This document shows, in pieces, positions 42,001 to 55,700 of a stretch of 64,000 nt of DNA. Position numbers and translations under genes: made by a program. Each line of letters starts with the position of its first letter. The stretch's first letter is position 1. The DNA comes from Anisus vortex (lineage: Eukaryota > Mollusca > Gastropoda > Planorbidae): NCBI GenBank assembly GCA_949126835.1, contig CASBPS010000186.1, positions 864,701 through 928,700 of the forward strand. The letters are read 5' to 3'. The notes beneath the pieces are model-generated. The model did not search any database. It saw nothing but the letters and a program-made list of their open reading frames with translations, and had not been told where the DNA came from.

Positions 42001-44999
42001 GTGTGTAGGAGAATGTGGGACGTTTGTGTGTAGGAGAATGTGGGGAGTTTGTGTGTAGGAGAATGTGGGGAGTTTGTGTGTAGAAGAATGCGGGGAGTTT
42101 GTGTGTAGGAGAATGTGGGGAGTTTGTGTTTTTAGGAGAATGTGTCGAGTTTGTGTGGGTAGGAGAATTTGGGAAGTTTGTGTGGGTAGGAGAATGTGGG
42201 GAGTTTTTGTGTAGGAGAATGTGGGGAGTTTGTGTGGGTAGGAGAATGCTGGGAGTTTGTGTGTAGGAGAATGTGGGGAGTTTGTGTGTAGGAGAATGTG
42301 GGGAGTTTGTGTGTAGAAGAATGTCAGGAGTTTGTGTGTAGGAGAATGCGGGGAGTTTGTGTGTAGGAGAATGTGGGGAGTTTGTGTGGGTAGGAAAATG
42401 TGGGGAGTTTGTGTGGGTAGAAGAATGTGGGGAGTGTGTATGGGTAGGAGAATGTGGGGAGTTTGTGTGGGTAGGAGAATGCGGGAAGTTTGTGTGTAGG
42501 AGAATATGGGGAGTTTGTGTGGGTAGGAGAATGTGGGGAGTTTGTGTGTAGAAGAATGTGGGGAGTTTGTGTGTAGGAGAATGTTGGGAGTTTGTGTGTA
42601 GGAGAATGTGGGTAGTTTGTGTGTAGGAGAATGTGGGGGTTTGTGTGTAGGAGAATGTGGGTAGTTTGTGTGTAGGAGAATGTGGGGAGTTTGTATGTAG
42701 GAGAATGCGGGGAGTTTGTGTGTAGGAGAATGTGGGGAGTGTGTGTGGGTAGGAGAATGCGGGGAGTTTGTGTTTTTAGGAGAATGTGTCGAGTTTGTGT
42801 GGGTAGGAGAATTTGGGAAGTTTGTGTGGGTAGGAGAATGTGGGGAGTTTTTGTGTAGGAGAAGGTGGGGAGTTTGTGTGGGTAGGAGAATGCTAGGAGT
42901 TTGTGTGTAGGAGAATGTGGGGAGTTTGTGTGTAGGAGAATGTGGGGAGTTTGTGTGGGTAGGAGAATGCGGGGAGTTTGTGTGTAGAAGAATGTGTGGA
43001 GTTTGTGTGGGTAGGAGAATGCGGAGAGTTTGTGTTGTTAGGAGAATGTGTGGAGTTTTTGTGTAGGAGAATGTGGGGAGTTTGTGTGGGTAGGAGAATG
43101 CTGGCAGTTTGTGTATAGGAGAATGTGGGGAGTTTGTGTGTAGGAGAATGTGGGGAGTTTGTGTGCAGGAGAATGTGGGGAGTTTGTGTGGGTAGGAGAA
43201 TGCGGGAAGTTTGTGTGTAGGAGAATGCGGCGAGTTTGTGTGGATAGGAGAATGCGGGGAGTTTGTGTGGGTAGGAGAATGCGGGGAGTTTGTGTGTAGG
43301 AGAATGTGTGGAGTTTGTGTGGGTAGGAGAATGCGGGGAGTTTGTGTGTAGGAGAATGTGGGGAGTTTGTGTGGGTAGGAGAATGCGGGGAGTTTGTGTG
43401 TAGAAGAATGTGTGGAGTTTGTGTGGGTAGGACGATGGGCGGGGAGTTTGTGTTGTTAGGAGAATGTGTGTAGTTTGTGTGGGTAGGAGAATGTGGGGAG
43501 TTTGTGTGGGTAGGAGAATGTGGGAAGTGTGTATGGGTAGGAGAATGTGGGGAGTTTGTGTGGGTAGGAGTAGGACAATTTGGGGAGTTTGTGTGGGTAG
43601 GAGAATGTGGGGAGTTTGTGTGTAGGAGAATGTGGGGAGTTTGTGTGTAGGAGAATGTGGGGAGTTTGTGTGGGTAGGAGAATGCGAGGAGTTTGTGTTT
43701 TTAGGAGAATGTGTGGAGTTTGTGTGTAGGAGAATGTGTGGAGTTTGTGTTGTTAGGAGAATGTGGGGAGCTTGTGTGTAAGAGAATGCGGGGAGTTTGT
43801 GTGTAGGAGAATGTGGGGAGTTTGTGTGGGTAGGAGAAAGTGGGGAGTTTGTGTTTTTAGAAGCATGTGTGGAGTTGTAGGGGTAGGAGAATGTGAGAAG
43901 TTTGTGTTGTTAGGAGAATGTGTGAAGTTTGTGTTGTTAGGAGAATGTGTGAAGTTTGTGTTGTTAGGAGAATGTGTGGAGTTTGTGTGGGTAGGAGAAT
44001 GTGGGGAGTTTTTGTGGGTAGGAGAATGTTGGTAGTTTGTGTGTAGAAGAATGCGGGGAGTTTGTGTTTAGGAGAATGTTGGGAGTTTGTGTGGGTAGGA
44101 GAATGCGGGGAGTTTGTGTTTTTAGGAAAATGTGTGGAGTTTGTGTGGGTAGGAGAATGTGGGAAGTTTGTGTGGGTAGGAGAATGTGGGAAGTTTGTGT
44201 TGTTAGGAGAATGTGTGGAGTTTGTGTGGGTAGAAGAATGTGTGAAGTTTGCGTTGTTAGAAGAATGTATGGAGTTTGTGTGGGTAGGTAAATGTGGGGA
44301 GTTTGTGTGGGTAGGAGAATGCGGGGAGTTTGTGTGTAGGAGAATGTGGGGAGTTTGTGTGTAGGAGAATGTAGGGAGTTTGTGTGTAGGAGAATGTGGG
44401 GGGTTTGTGTGTAGGAGAATGTGGGGAGTTTGTGTGTAAGAGAATGTGGGGAGTTTGTGTGTAGGAGAATGCGGGGAGTTTATGTGTAGGAGAATGTGGG
44501 GAGTTTGTGTTTTTAGGAGAATGTTTCGAGTTTGTGTGGGTAGGAGAATTTGGGAAGTTTGTGTGGGTAGGAGAATGTGGGGAGTTTTTGTGTAGGAGAA
44601 TGTGGGGAGTTTGTGTGGGTAGGAGAATGCTGGGAGTTTGTGTGTAGGAGAATGTGGGGAGTTTGTGTGTAGGAGAATGTGGGGAGTTTGTGTGTAGAAG
44701 AATGTCAGGAGTTTGTGTGTAGGAGAATGCGGGGAGTTTGTGTGTAGGAGAATGTGGGGAGTTTGTGTGTAGGAGAATGTGGGGAGTTTGTGTGTAGGAT
44801 AATGTGGGGGGTTTGTGTGTAGGAGAATGTGGGGAGTTTGTGTATAGGAGAATGTTGGGGGTTTATGTGTAGGAGAATTCGGGAAGTTTGTATAAAGGAG
44901 AATGTGGCGAGTTTGTGTGGGTAGGAGAATGTGGGAAGTTTGTGTGGGTAGGAGAATGTAGGGAGTTTTTGTGTAGGAGAATGTGGGGAGTTTGTGTGG

Positions 45000-47900
45000 G
45001 TAGGAGAACGCTGGCAGTTTGTGTTTAGGAGAATGTGGGGAGTTTGTGTGTAGGAGAATGTGGGGAGTTTGTGTGAAGAAGAATGTCAGGAGTTTGTGTG
45101 TAGGAGAATACGGGGAGTTTGTGTGTAGGAGAATGCGGGGAGTTTGTGTGGGTAGGAGAATGCGGGGAGTTTGTGTGTAGGAGAATGTGGGGAGTTTGTG
45201 TGGGTAGGAGAATGCGGGGAGTTTGTGTGTAGAAGAATGTGTGGAGTTTGTGTGGGTAGGAGAATGGGCGGGGAGTTTGTGTTGTTAGGCGAATGTGTAG
45301 TTTGTGTGGGTAGGAGAATGTGGGGAGTTTGTGTGGGTAGGAGAATGTGGAAAGTGTGTATGGGTAGGAGAATGTGGGGAGTTTGTGTGGGTAGGAGTAG
45401 GAAAATTTGGGGAATTTTTGTGTGGGTAGGAGAATGTGGGGAGTTTGTGTGTAGGAGAATGTGGGGAGTTTGTGTGTAGGAGAATGTGGGGAGTTTGTGT
45501 GGGTAGGAGAATGCGGGGAGTTTGTGTTTTTAGGAGAATGTGTGGAGTTTGTGTGGGTAGGGGAATGTGGGAAGTTTGTGTTGTTAGGAGAATGTGTGGA
45601 GTATGTGTGGGTAGGAGAATGTGGGGAGTTTGTGTGGGTAGGAGAATCCGGGGAGTTTGTGTGTAGGAGAATGTGGGGAGTTTGTGTGGGTAGGAGAATG
45701 CGGGGAGTTTGAGTGTAGGAGAATGTAGGGAGTTTGTGTGTAGGAGAATGCGGGGAGTTTGTGTGTAGGAGAATGTGGGGAGTTTGTGTGGGTAGGAGAA
45801 TGCGGGGAGTTTGTGTGTAGGAGAATGCGGCGAGTTTGTGTGTAGGAGAATGTGTGGAGTTTGTGTGTAGGAAAATGTGGAGAGTTTGTATGTAGGAGAA
45901 TGTGGGGAGTTTGTGTGTAGGAGAAAATGGGGAGTTTGTGTTGTTAGGAGAATGTGGGGAGCTTGTGTGTATGAGAATGCGGGGAGTTTGTGTGTAGGAG
46001 AATGTGGGGAGTTTGTGTGGGTAGGAGAAAGCGGGGAGTTTGTGTTTTTAGAAGAATGTGTGGAGTTTGTAGGGGTAGGAGAATGTGAGAAGTTTGTGTT
46101 GTTAGGAGATTGTGTGGAGTTTGTGTTGTTAGGAGAATGTGTGAAGTTTGTGTTGTTAGGAGAATGTGTGGAGTTTGTGTGGGTAGGAGAATGTGGGGAG
46201 TTTTTTTGGGTAGGAGAATGTTGGTAGTTTGTGTGTAGAAGAATGCGGGGAGTTTGTGTGTAGGAGAATGTTGGGAGTTTGTGTGGGTAGGAGAATGCGG
46301 GGAGTTTGTGTTTTTAGGAGAATGTGTGGAGTTTGTGTGGGTAAGAGAATGTGGGAAGTTTGTGTGGTTAGGAGAATGTGGGAAGTTTGTGTTGTTAGGA
46401 GAATGTGTGGAGTTTGTGTGGGTAGGAGAATGTGGGGAGTTTGTGTGGGTAGGAGAATGCGGGGAGTTTGTTTGTAGTAAAATGTGGGGAGTTTGTGTGG
46501 GTAGGAGATTGTGGGGAGTTTGTGTGTAGGATAATGTGGGGAGTTTGTGTGTAGGAGAATGTGGGGAGTTTGTGTGTAGGAGAATGTGGGGAGTTTGTGT
46601 GGGTAGGAGAACGCTGGCAGTTTGTGTTTAGGAGAATGTGGGGAGTTTGTGTGTAGGAGAATGTGGGGAGTTTGTGTGAAGAAGAATGTCAGGAGTTTGT
46701 GTGTAGGAGAATACGGGGAGTTTGTGTGTAGGAGAATGCGGGGAGTTTGTGTGGGTAGGAGAATGCGGGGAGTTTGTGTGTAGGAGAATGTGGGGAGTTT
46801 GTGTGGGTAGGAGAATGCGGGGAGTTTGTGTGTAGAAGAATGTGTGGAGTTTGTGTGGGTAGGAGAATGGGCGGGGAGTTTGTGTTGTTAGGCGAATGTG
46901 TAGTTTGTGTGGGTAGGAGAATGTGGGGAGTTTGTGTGGGTAGGAGAATGTGGAAAGTGTGTATGGGTAGGAGAATGTGGGGAGTTTGTGTGGGTAGGAG
47001 TAGGAAAATTTGGGGAATTTTTGTGTGGGTAGGAGAATGTGGGGAGTTTGTGTGTAGGAGAATGTGGGGAGTTTGTGTGTAGGAGAATGTGGGGAGTTTG
47101 TGTGGGTAGGAGAATGCGGGGAGTTTGTGTTTTTAGGAGAATGTGTGGAGTTTGTGTGGGTAGGGGAATGTGGGAAGTTTGTGTTGTTAGGAGAATGTGT
47201 GGAGTATGTGTGGGTAGGAGAATGTGGGGAGTTTGTGTGGGTAGGAGAATCCGGGGAGTTTGTGTGTAGGAGAATGTGGGGAGTTTGTGTGGGTAGGAGA
47301 ATGCGGGGATTTTAAGTGTAGGAGAATGTAGGGAGTTTGTGTGTAGGAGAATGCGGGGAGTTTGTGTGTAGGAGAATGTGGGGAGTTTGTGTGGGTAGGA
47401 GAATGCGGGGAGTTTGTGTGTAGGAGAATGCGGCGAGTTTGTGTGTAGGAGAATGTGTGGAGTTTGTGTGTAGAAAAATGTGGAGAGTTTGTATGTAGGA
47501 GAATGTGGGGAGTTTGTGTGTAGGAGAAAATGGGGAGTTTGTGTTGTTAGGAGAATGTGGGGAGCTTGTGTGTATGAGAATGCGGGGAGTTTGTGTGTAG
47601 GAGAATGTGGGGAGTTTGTGTGGGTAGGAGAAAGCGGGGAGTTTGTGTTTTTAGAAGAATGTGTGGAGTTTGTAGGGGTAGGAGAATGTGAGAAGTTTGT
47701 GTTGTTAGGAGATTGTGTGGAGTTTGTGTTGTTAGGAGAATGTGTGAAGTTTGTGTTGTTAGGAGAATGTGTGGAGTTTGTGTGGGTAGGAGAATGTGGG
47801 GAGTTTTTTTGGGTAGGAGAATGTTGGTAGTTTGTGTGTAGAAGAATGCGGGGAGTTTGTGTGTAGGAGAATGTTGGGAGTTTGTGTGGGTAGGAGAATG

Positions 47901-48170
47901 CGGGGAGTTTGTGTTTTTAGGAGAATGTGTGGAGTTTGTGTGGGTAAGAGAATGTGGGAAGTTTGTGTGGTTAGGAGAATGTGGAAAGTTTGTGTTGTTA
48001 GGAGAATGTGTGGAGTTTGTGTGGGTAGGAGAATGTGGGGAGTTTGTGTGGGTAGGAGAATGCGGGGAGTTTGTTTGTAGTAAAATGTGGGGAGTTTGTG
48101 TGGGTAGGAGATTGTGGGGAGTTTGTGTGTAGGATAATGTGGGGAGTTTGTGTGTAGGAGAATGTGGGGA
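45000..48170 (+). repeat. 1,603-bp repeat pair inside copy B
   Basis: Counterpart of the pair in copy A, marker at 45,391 and 46,994. The taggaaaatg/tagaaaaatg difference between first and second member is kept (about 45,865 and 47,471). Confidence 0.87.
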
Positions 48171-49889
48171 GTTTGTGTGTAGGAGAATGTGGGACGTTTG
48201 TGTGTAGGAGAATGTGGGGAGTTTGTGTGTAGGAGAATGTGGGGAGTTTGTGTGTAGAAGAATGCGGGGAGTTTGTGTGTAGGAGAATGTGGGGAGTTTG
48301 TGTTTTTAGGAGAATGTGTCGAGTTTGTGTGGGTAGGAGAATTTGGGAAGTTTGTGTGGGTAGGAGAATGTGGGGAGTTTTTGTGTAGGAGAATGTGGGG
48401 AGTTTGTGTGGGTAGGAGAATGCTGGGAGTTTGTGTGTAGGAGAATGTGGGGAGTTTGTGTGTAGGAGAATGTGGGGAGTTTGTGTGTAGAAGAATGTCA
48501 GGAGTTTGTGTGTAGGAGAATGCGGGGAGTTTGTGTGTAGGAGAATGTGGGGAGTTTGTGTGGGTAGGAAAATGTGGGGAGTTTGTGTGGGTAGAAGAAT
48601 GTGGGGAGTGTGTATGGGTAGGAGAATGTGGGGAGTTTGTGTGGGTAGGAGAATGCGGGAAGTTTGTGTGTAGGAGAATATGGGGAGTTTGTGTGGGTAG
48701 GAGAATGTGGGGAGTTTGTGTGTAGAAGAATGTGGGGAGTTTGTGTGTAGGAGAATGTTGGGAGTTTGTGTGTAGGAGAATGTGGGTAGTTTGTGTGTAG
48801 GAGAATGTGGGGGTTTGTGTGTAGGAGAATGTGGGTAGTTTGTGTGTAGGAGAATGTGGGGAGTTTGTATGTAGGAGAATGCGGGGAGTTTGTGTGTAGG
48901 AGAATGTGGGGAGTGTGTGTGGGTAGGAGAATGCGGGGAGTTTGTGTTTTTAGGAGAATGTGTCGAGTTTGTGTGGGTAGGAAAATTTGGGAAGTTTGTG
49001 TGGGTAGGAGAATGTGGGGAGTTTTTGTGTAGGAGAAGGTGGGGAGTTTGTGTGGGTAGGAGAATGCTAGGAGTTTGTGTGTAGGAGAATGTGGGGAGTT
49101 TGTGTGTAGGAGAATGTGGGGAGTTTGTGTGGGTAGGAGAATGCGGGGAGTTTGTGTGTAGAAGAATGTGTGGAGTTTGTGTGGGTAGGAGAATGCGGAG
49201 AGTTTGTGTTGTTAGGAGAATGTGTGGAGTTTTTGTGTAGGAGAATGTGGGGAGTTTGTGTGGGTAGGAGAATGCTGGCAGTTTGTGTATAGGAGAATGT
49301 GGGGAGTTTGTGTGTAGGAGAATGTGGGGAGTTTGTGTGCAGGAGAATGTGGGGAGTTTGTGTGGGTAGGAGAATGCGGGAAGTTTGTGTGTAGGAGAAT
49401 GCGGCGAGTTTGTGTGGATAGGAGAATGCGGGGAGTTTGTGTGGGTAGGAGAATGCGGGGAGTTTGTGTGTAGGAGAATGTGTGGATTTTGTGTGGGTAG
49501 GAGAATGCGGGGAGTTTGTGTGTAGGAGAATGTGGGGAGTTTGTGTGGGTAGGAGAATGCGGGGAGTTTGTGTGTAGAAGAATGTGTGGAGTTTGTGTGG
49601 GTAGGACAATGGGCGGGGAGTTTGTGTTGTTAGGAGAATGTGTGTAGTTTGTGTGGGTAGGAGAATGTGGGGAGTTTGTGTGGGTAGGAGAATGTGGGAA
49701 GTGTGTATGGGTAGGAGAATGTGGGGAGTTTGTGTGGGTAGGAGTAGGACAATTTGGGGAGTTTGTGTGGGTAGGAGAATGTGGGGAGTTTGTGTGTAGG
49801 AGAATGTGGGGAGTTTGTGTGTAGGAGAATGTGGGGAGTTTGTGTGGGTAGGAGAATGCGAGGAGTTTGTGTTTTTAGGAGAATGTGTG

Positions 49890-52710
49890 GAGTTTGTGTG
49901 GGTAGGAGAATGTGGGAAGTTTGTGTGGGTAGGAGAATGTGGGAAGTTTGTGCTGTTAGGATAATGTGTAGAGTTTGTGTGGGTAAAAGAATGTGGGAAG
50001 TTTGTGTTTAGGAGAATGTGGGGAGTTTGTGTGTAGGAGAATGTGGGGAGTTTGTGTGGGTAGGAGAATGCGGGGAGTTTGTGTTTTTAGGAGAATGTGT
50101 GGAGTTTGTGTGGGTAGGGGAATGTGGGAAGTTTGTGTTGTTAGGAGAATGTGTGGAGTATGTGTGGGTAGGAGAATGTGGGGAGTTTGTGTGGGTAGGA
50201 GAATCCGGGGAGTTTGTGTGTAGGAGAATGTGGGGAGTTTGTGTGGGTAGGAGAATGCGGGGAGTTTGAGTGTAGGAGAATGTAGGGAGTTTGTGTGTAG
50301 GAGAATGCGGGGAGTTTGTGTGTAGGAGAATGTGGGGAGTTTGTGTGGGTAGGAGAATGCGGGGAGTTTGTGTGTAGGAGAATGCGGCGAGTTTGTGTGT
50401 AGGAGAATGTGTGGAGTTTGTGTGTAGGAAAATGTGGAGAGTTTGTATGTAGGAGAATGTGGGGAGTTTGTGTGTAGGAGAAAATGGGGAGTTTGTGTTG
50501 TTAGGAGAATGTGGGGAGCTTGTGTGTATGAGAATGCGGGGAGTTTGTGTGTAGGAGAATGTGGGGAGTTTGTGTGGGTAGGAGAAAGCGGGGAGTTTGT
50601 GTTTTTAGAAGAATGTGTGGAGTTTGTAGGGGTAGGAGAATGTGAGAAGTTTGTGTTGTTAGGAGATTGTGTGGAGTTTGTGTTGTTAGGAGAATGTGTG
50701 AAGTTTGTGTTGTTAGGAGAATGTGTGGAGTTTGTGTGGGTAGGAGAATGTGGGGAGTTTTTTTGGGTAGGAGAATGTTGGTAGTTTGTGTGTAGAAGAA
50801 TGCGGGGAGTTTGTGTGTAGGAGAATGTTGGGAGTTTGTGTGGGTAGGAGAATGCGGGGAGTTTGTGTTTTTAGGAGAATGTGTGGAGTTTGTGTGGGTA
50901 AGAGAATGTGGGAAGTTTGTGTGGTTAGGAGAATGTGGGAAGTTTGTGTTGTTAGGAGAATGTGTGGAGTTTGTGTGGGTAGGAGAATGTGGGGAGTTTG
51001 TGTGGGTAGGAGAATGCGGGGAGTTTGTTTGTAGTAAAATGTGGGGAGTTTGTGTGGGTAGGAGATTGTGGGGAGTTTGTGTGTAGGATAATGTGGGGAG
51101 TTTGTGTGTAGGAGAATGTGGGGAGTTTGTGTGTAGGAGAATGTGGGGAGTTTGTGTGGGTAGGAGAACGCTGGCAGTTTGTGTTTAGGAGAATGTGGGG
51201 AGTTTGTGTGTAGGAGAATGTGGGGAGTTTGTGTGAAGAAGAATGTCAGGAGTTTGTGTGTAGGAGAATACGGGGAGTTTGTGTGTAGGAGAATGCGGGG
51301 AGTTTGTGTGGGTAGGAGAATGCGGGGAGTTTGTGTGTAGGAGAATGTGGGGAGTTTGTGTGGGTAGGAGAATGCGGGGAGTTTGTGTGTAGAAGAATGT
51401 GTGGAGTTTGTGTGGGTAGGAGAATGGGCGGGGAGTTTGTGTTGTTAGGCGAATGTGTAGTTTGTGTGGGTAGGAGAATGTGGGGAGTTTGTGTGGGTAG
51501 GAGAATGTGGAAAGTGTGTATGGGTAGGAGAATGTGGGGAGTTTGTGTGGGTAGGAGTAGGAAAATTTGGGGAATTTTTGTGTGGGTAGGAGAATGTGGG
51601 GAGTTTGTGTGTAGGAGAATGTGGGGAGTTTGTGTGTAGGAGAATGTGGGGAGTTTGTGTGGGTAGGAGAATGCGGGGAGTTTTTGTTTTTAGAAGAATG
51701 TGTGGAGTTTGTGTGGGTAGGGGAATGTGGGAAGTTTGTGTTGTTAGGAGAATGTGTGGAGTATGTGTGGGTAGGAGAATGTGGGGAGTTTGTGTGGGTA
51801 GGAGAATCCGGGGAGTTTGTGTGTAGGAGAATGTGGGGAGTTTGTGTGGGTAGGAGAATGCGGGGAGTTTGAGTGTAGGAGAATGTAGGGAGTTTGTGTG
51901 TAGGAGAATGCGGGGAGTTTGTGTGTAGGAGAATGTGGGGAGTTTGTGTGGGTAGGAGAATTTGGGAAGTTTGTGTGGGTAGGAGAATGTGGGGAGTTTT
52001 TGTGTAGGAGAATGTGGGGAGTTTGTGTGGGTAGGAGAATGCTGGGAGTTTGTGTGTAGGAGAATGTGGGGAGTTTGTGTGTAGGAGAATGTGGGGAGTT
52101 TGTGTGTAGAAGAATGTCAGGAGTTTGTGTGTAGGAGAATGCGGGGAGTTTGTGTGTAGGAGAATGTGGGGAGTTTGTGTGGGTAGGAAAATGTGGGGAG
52201 TTTGTGTGGGTAGAAGAATGTGGGGAGTGTGTATGGGTAGGAGAATGTGGGGAGTTTGTGTGGGTAGGAGAATGCGGGAAGTTTGTGTGTAGGAGAATAT
52301 GGGGAGTTTGTGTGGGTAGGAGAATGTGGGGAGTTTGTGTGTAGAAGAATGTGGGGAGTTTGTGTGTAGGAGAATGTTGGGAGTTTGTGTGTAGGAGAAT
52401 GTGGGTAGTTTGTGTGTAGGAGAATGTGGGGGTTTGTGTGTAGGAGAATGTGGGTAGTTTGTGTGTAGGAGAATGTGGGGAGTTTGTATGTAGGAGAATG
52501 CGGGGAGTTTGTGTGTAGGAGAATGTGGGGAGTGTGTGTGGGTAGGAGAATGCGGGGAGTTTGTGTTTTTAGGAGAATGTGTCGAGTTTGTGTGGGTAGG
52601 AGAATTTGGGAAGTTTGTGTGGGTAGGAGAATGTGGGGAGTTTTTGTGTAGGAGAAGGTGGGGAGTTTGTGTGGGTAGGAGAATGCTAGGAGTTTGTGTG
52701 TAGGAGAATG
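49890..52710 (+). repeat. Mosaic segment with a further 1,603-type copy
   Basis: From about 49,995 to 51,950 the sequence follows the 1,603-bp type (marker at about 51,551), then switches near 51,955 to the series seen at 48,340-49,070, at an offset of 3,619 bp. The switch point is visible as a change of phase inside otherwise identical units. Confidence 0.75.
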
Positions 52711-55700
52711 TGGGGAGTTTGTGTGTAGGAGAATGTGGGGAGTTTGTGTGGGTAGGAGAATGCGGGGAGTTTGTGTGTAGAAGAATGTGTGGAGTTTGTG
52801 TGGGTAGGAGAATGCGGAGAGTTTGTGTTGTTAGGAGAATGTGTGGAGTTTTTGTGTAGGAGAATGTGGGGAGTTTGTGTGGGTAGGAGAATGCTGGCAG
52901 TTTGTGTATAGGAGAATGTGGGGAGTTTGTGTGTAGGAGAATGTGGGGAGTTTGTGTGCAGGAGAATGTGGGGAGTTTGTGTGGGTAGGAGAATGCGGGG
53001 AGTTTGTGTGTAGGAGAATGCGGCGAGTTTGTGTGGATAGGAGAATGCGGGGAGTTTGTGTGGGTAGGAGAATGCGGGGAGTTTGTGTGTAGGAGAATGT
53101 GTGGAGTTTGTGTGGGTAGGAGAATGCGGGGAGTTTGTGTGTAGGAGAATGTGGGGAGTTTGTGTGGGTAGGAGAATGCGGGGAGTTTGTGTGTAGAAGA
53201 ATGTGTGGAGTTTGTGTGGGTAGGACAATGGGCGGGGAGTTTGTGTTGTTAGGAGAATGTGTGTAGTTTGTGTGGGTAGGAGAATGTGGGGAGTTTGTGT
53301 GGGTAGGAGAATGTGGGAAGTGTGTATGGGTAGGAGAATGTGGGGAGTTTGTGTGGGTAGGAGTAGGACAATTTGGGGAGTTTGTGTGGGTAGGAGAATG
53401 TGGGGAGTTTGTGTGTAGGAGAATGTGGGGAGTTTGTGTGTAGGAGAATGTGGGGAGTTTGTGTGGGTAGGAGAATGCGAGGAGTTTGTGTTTTTAGGAG
53501 AATGTGTGGAGTTTGTGTGGGTAGGAGAATGTGGGAAGTTTGTGTGGGTAGGAGAATGTGAGAAGTTTGTGCTGTTAGGATAATGTGTAGAGTTTGTGTG
53601 GGTAAAAGAATGTGGGAAGTTTGTGTTGTTAGGAGAATGTGTGGAGTATTTGTGGGTAGGAGAATGTGTGGAGTTTGTGTGGGTAGGAGAATCCGGGGAG
53701 TTTGTGTGTAGGAGAATGTGGGGAGTTTGTGTGGGTAGGAGAATGCGGGGAGTTTGAGTGTAGGAGAATGTAGGGAGTTTGTGTGTAGGAGAATGCGGGG
53801 AGTTTGTGTGTAGGAGAATGTGGGAAGTTTGTGTGGGTAGGAGAATGCGGGGAGTTTGTGTGTAGGAGAATGCGGCGAGTTTGTGTGTAGGAGAATGTGT
53901 GGAGTTTGTGTGTAGGAAAATGTGGAGAGTTTGTATGTAGGAGAATGTGGGGAGTTTGTGTGTAGGAGAATTGCGGGAGTTTGTGTGTAGGAGAATGTGG
54001 GGAGTTTGTGTTGTTAGGAGAATGTGGGAAGCTTGTGTGTAGGAGAATGCGGGGAGTTTGTGTGTAGGAGAATGTGGGGAGTTTGTGTGGGTAGGAGAAA
54101 GCGGGGAGTTTGTGTTTTTAGAAGAATGTGTGGAGTTTGTAGGGGTAGGAGAATGTGAGAAGTTTGTGTTGTTAGGAGAATGTGTGGAGTTTGTGTTGTT
54201 AGGAGAATGTGTGAAGTTTGTGTTGTTAGGAGAATGTGTGGAGTTTGTGTGGGTAGGAGAATGTGGGGAGTTTTTTTGGGTAGGAGAATGTTGGTAGTTT
54301 GTGTGTAGAAGAATGCGGGGAGTTTGTGTGTAGGAGAATGTTGGGAGTTTGTGTGGGTAGGAGAATGCGGGGAGTTTGTGTTTTTAGGAGAATGTGGGGA
54401 GTTTTTGTGTAGGAGAATGTGGGGAGTTTGTGTGGGTAGGAGAATGCTGGGAGTTTGTGTGTAGGAGAATGTGGGGAGTTTGTGTGTAGGAGAATGTGGG
54501 GAGTTTGTGTGTAGAAGAATGTCAGGAGTTTGTGTGTAGGAGAATGCGGGGAGTTTGTGTGTAGGAGAATGTGGGGAGTTTGTGTGTAGGAGAATGTGGG
54601 GAGTTTGTGTGTAGGATAATGTGGGGGGTTTGTGTGTAGGAGAATGTGGGGAGTTTGTGTATAGGAGAATGTTGGGAGTTTATGTGTAGGAGAATTCGGG
54701 GAGTTTGTATAAAGGAGAATGTGGCGAGTTTGTGTGGGTAGGAGAATGTGGGAAGTTTGTGTGGGAAGGAGAATGTAGGGAGTTTTTGTGTAGGAGAATG
54801 TGGGGAGTTTGTGTGGGTAGGAGAATGCTGGCAGTTTGTGTGTAGGAGAATGTGGGGAGTTTGTGTGTAGGAGAATGTGGGGAGTTTGTGTGAAGAAGAA
54901 TGTCAGGAGTTTGTGTGTAGGAGAATACGGGGAGTTTGTGTGTAGGAGAATGCGGGGAGTTTGTGTGGGTAGGAGAATGCGGGGAGTTTGTGTGTAGGAG
55001 AATGTGGGGAGTTTGTGTGGGTAGGAGAATGCGGGGAGTTTGTGTGTAGAAGAATGTGTGGATTTTGTGTGGGTAGGAGAATGCGGAGAGTTTGTGTTGT
55101 TAGGAGAATGTGTGGAGTTTTTGTGTAGGAGAATGTGGGGAGTTTGTGTGGGTAGGAGAATGCTGGCAGTTTGTGTATAGGAGAATGTGGGGAGTTTGTG
55201 TGTAGGAGAATGTGGGGAGTTTGTGTGCAGGAGAATGTGGGGAGTTTGTGTGGGTAGGAGAATGCGGGGAGTTTGTGTGTAGGAGAATGCGGCGAGTTTG
55301 TGTGGATAGGAGAATGCGGGGAGTTTGTGTGGGTAGGAGAATGCGGGGAGTTTGTGTGTAGGAGAATGTGTGGAGTTTGTGTGGGTAGGAGAATGCGGGG
55401 AGTTTGTGTGTAGGAGAATGTGGGGAGTTTGTGTGGGTAGGAGAATGCAGGGAGTTTGTGTGTAGAAGAATGTGTGGAGTTTGTGTGGGTAGGACAATGG
55501 GCGGGGAGTTTGTGTTGTTAGGAGAATGTGTGTAGTTTGTGTGGGTAGGAGAATGTGGGGAGTTTGTGTGGGTAGGAGAATGTGGGAAGTGTGTATGGGT
55601 AGGAGAATGTGGGGAGTTTGTGTGGGTAGGATTAGGACAATTTGGGGAGTTTGTGTGGGTAGGAGAATGTGGGGAGTTTGTGTGTAGGAGAATGTGGGGA

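Larger units (their letters stand above)
37545..49890 (+). repeat. 6,174-bp tandem duplication (two copies)
   Basis: Copy A (about 37,545-43,718) and copy B (about 43,719-49,890) match at a constant 6,174-bp offset. The few differences include gtttgttttgtt/gtttgtgttgtt (about 37,755/43,929), gtgtgtagg/tatgtgtagg (about 38,306/44,480), gacgatgggcgg/gacaatgggcgg (about 43,430/49,604) and gagtttgag/gattttaag (about 41,133/47,307). Confidence 0.88.
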
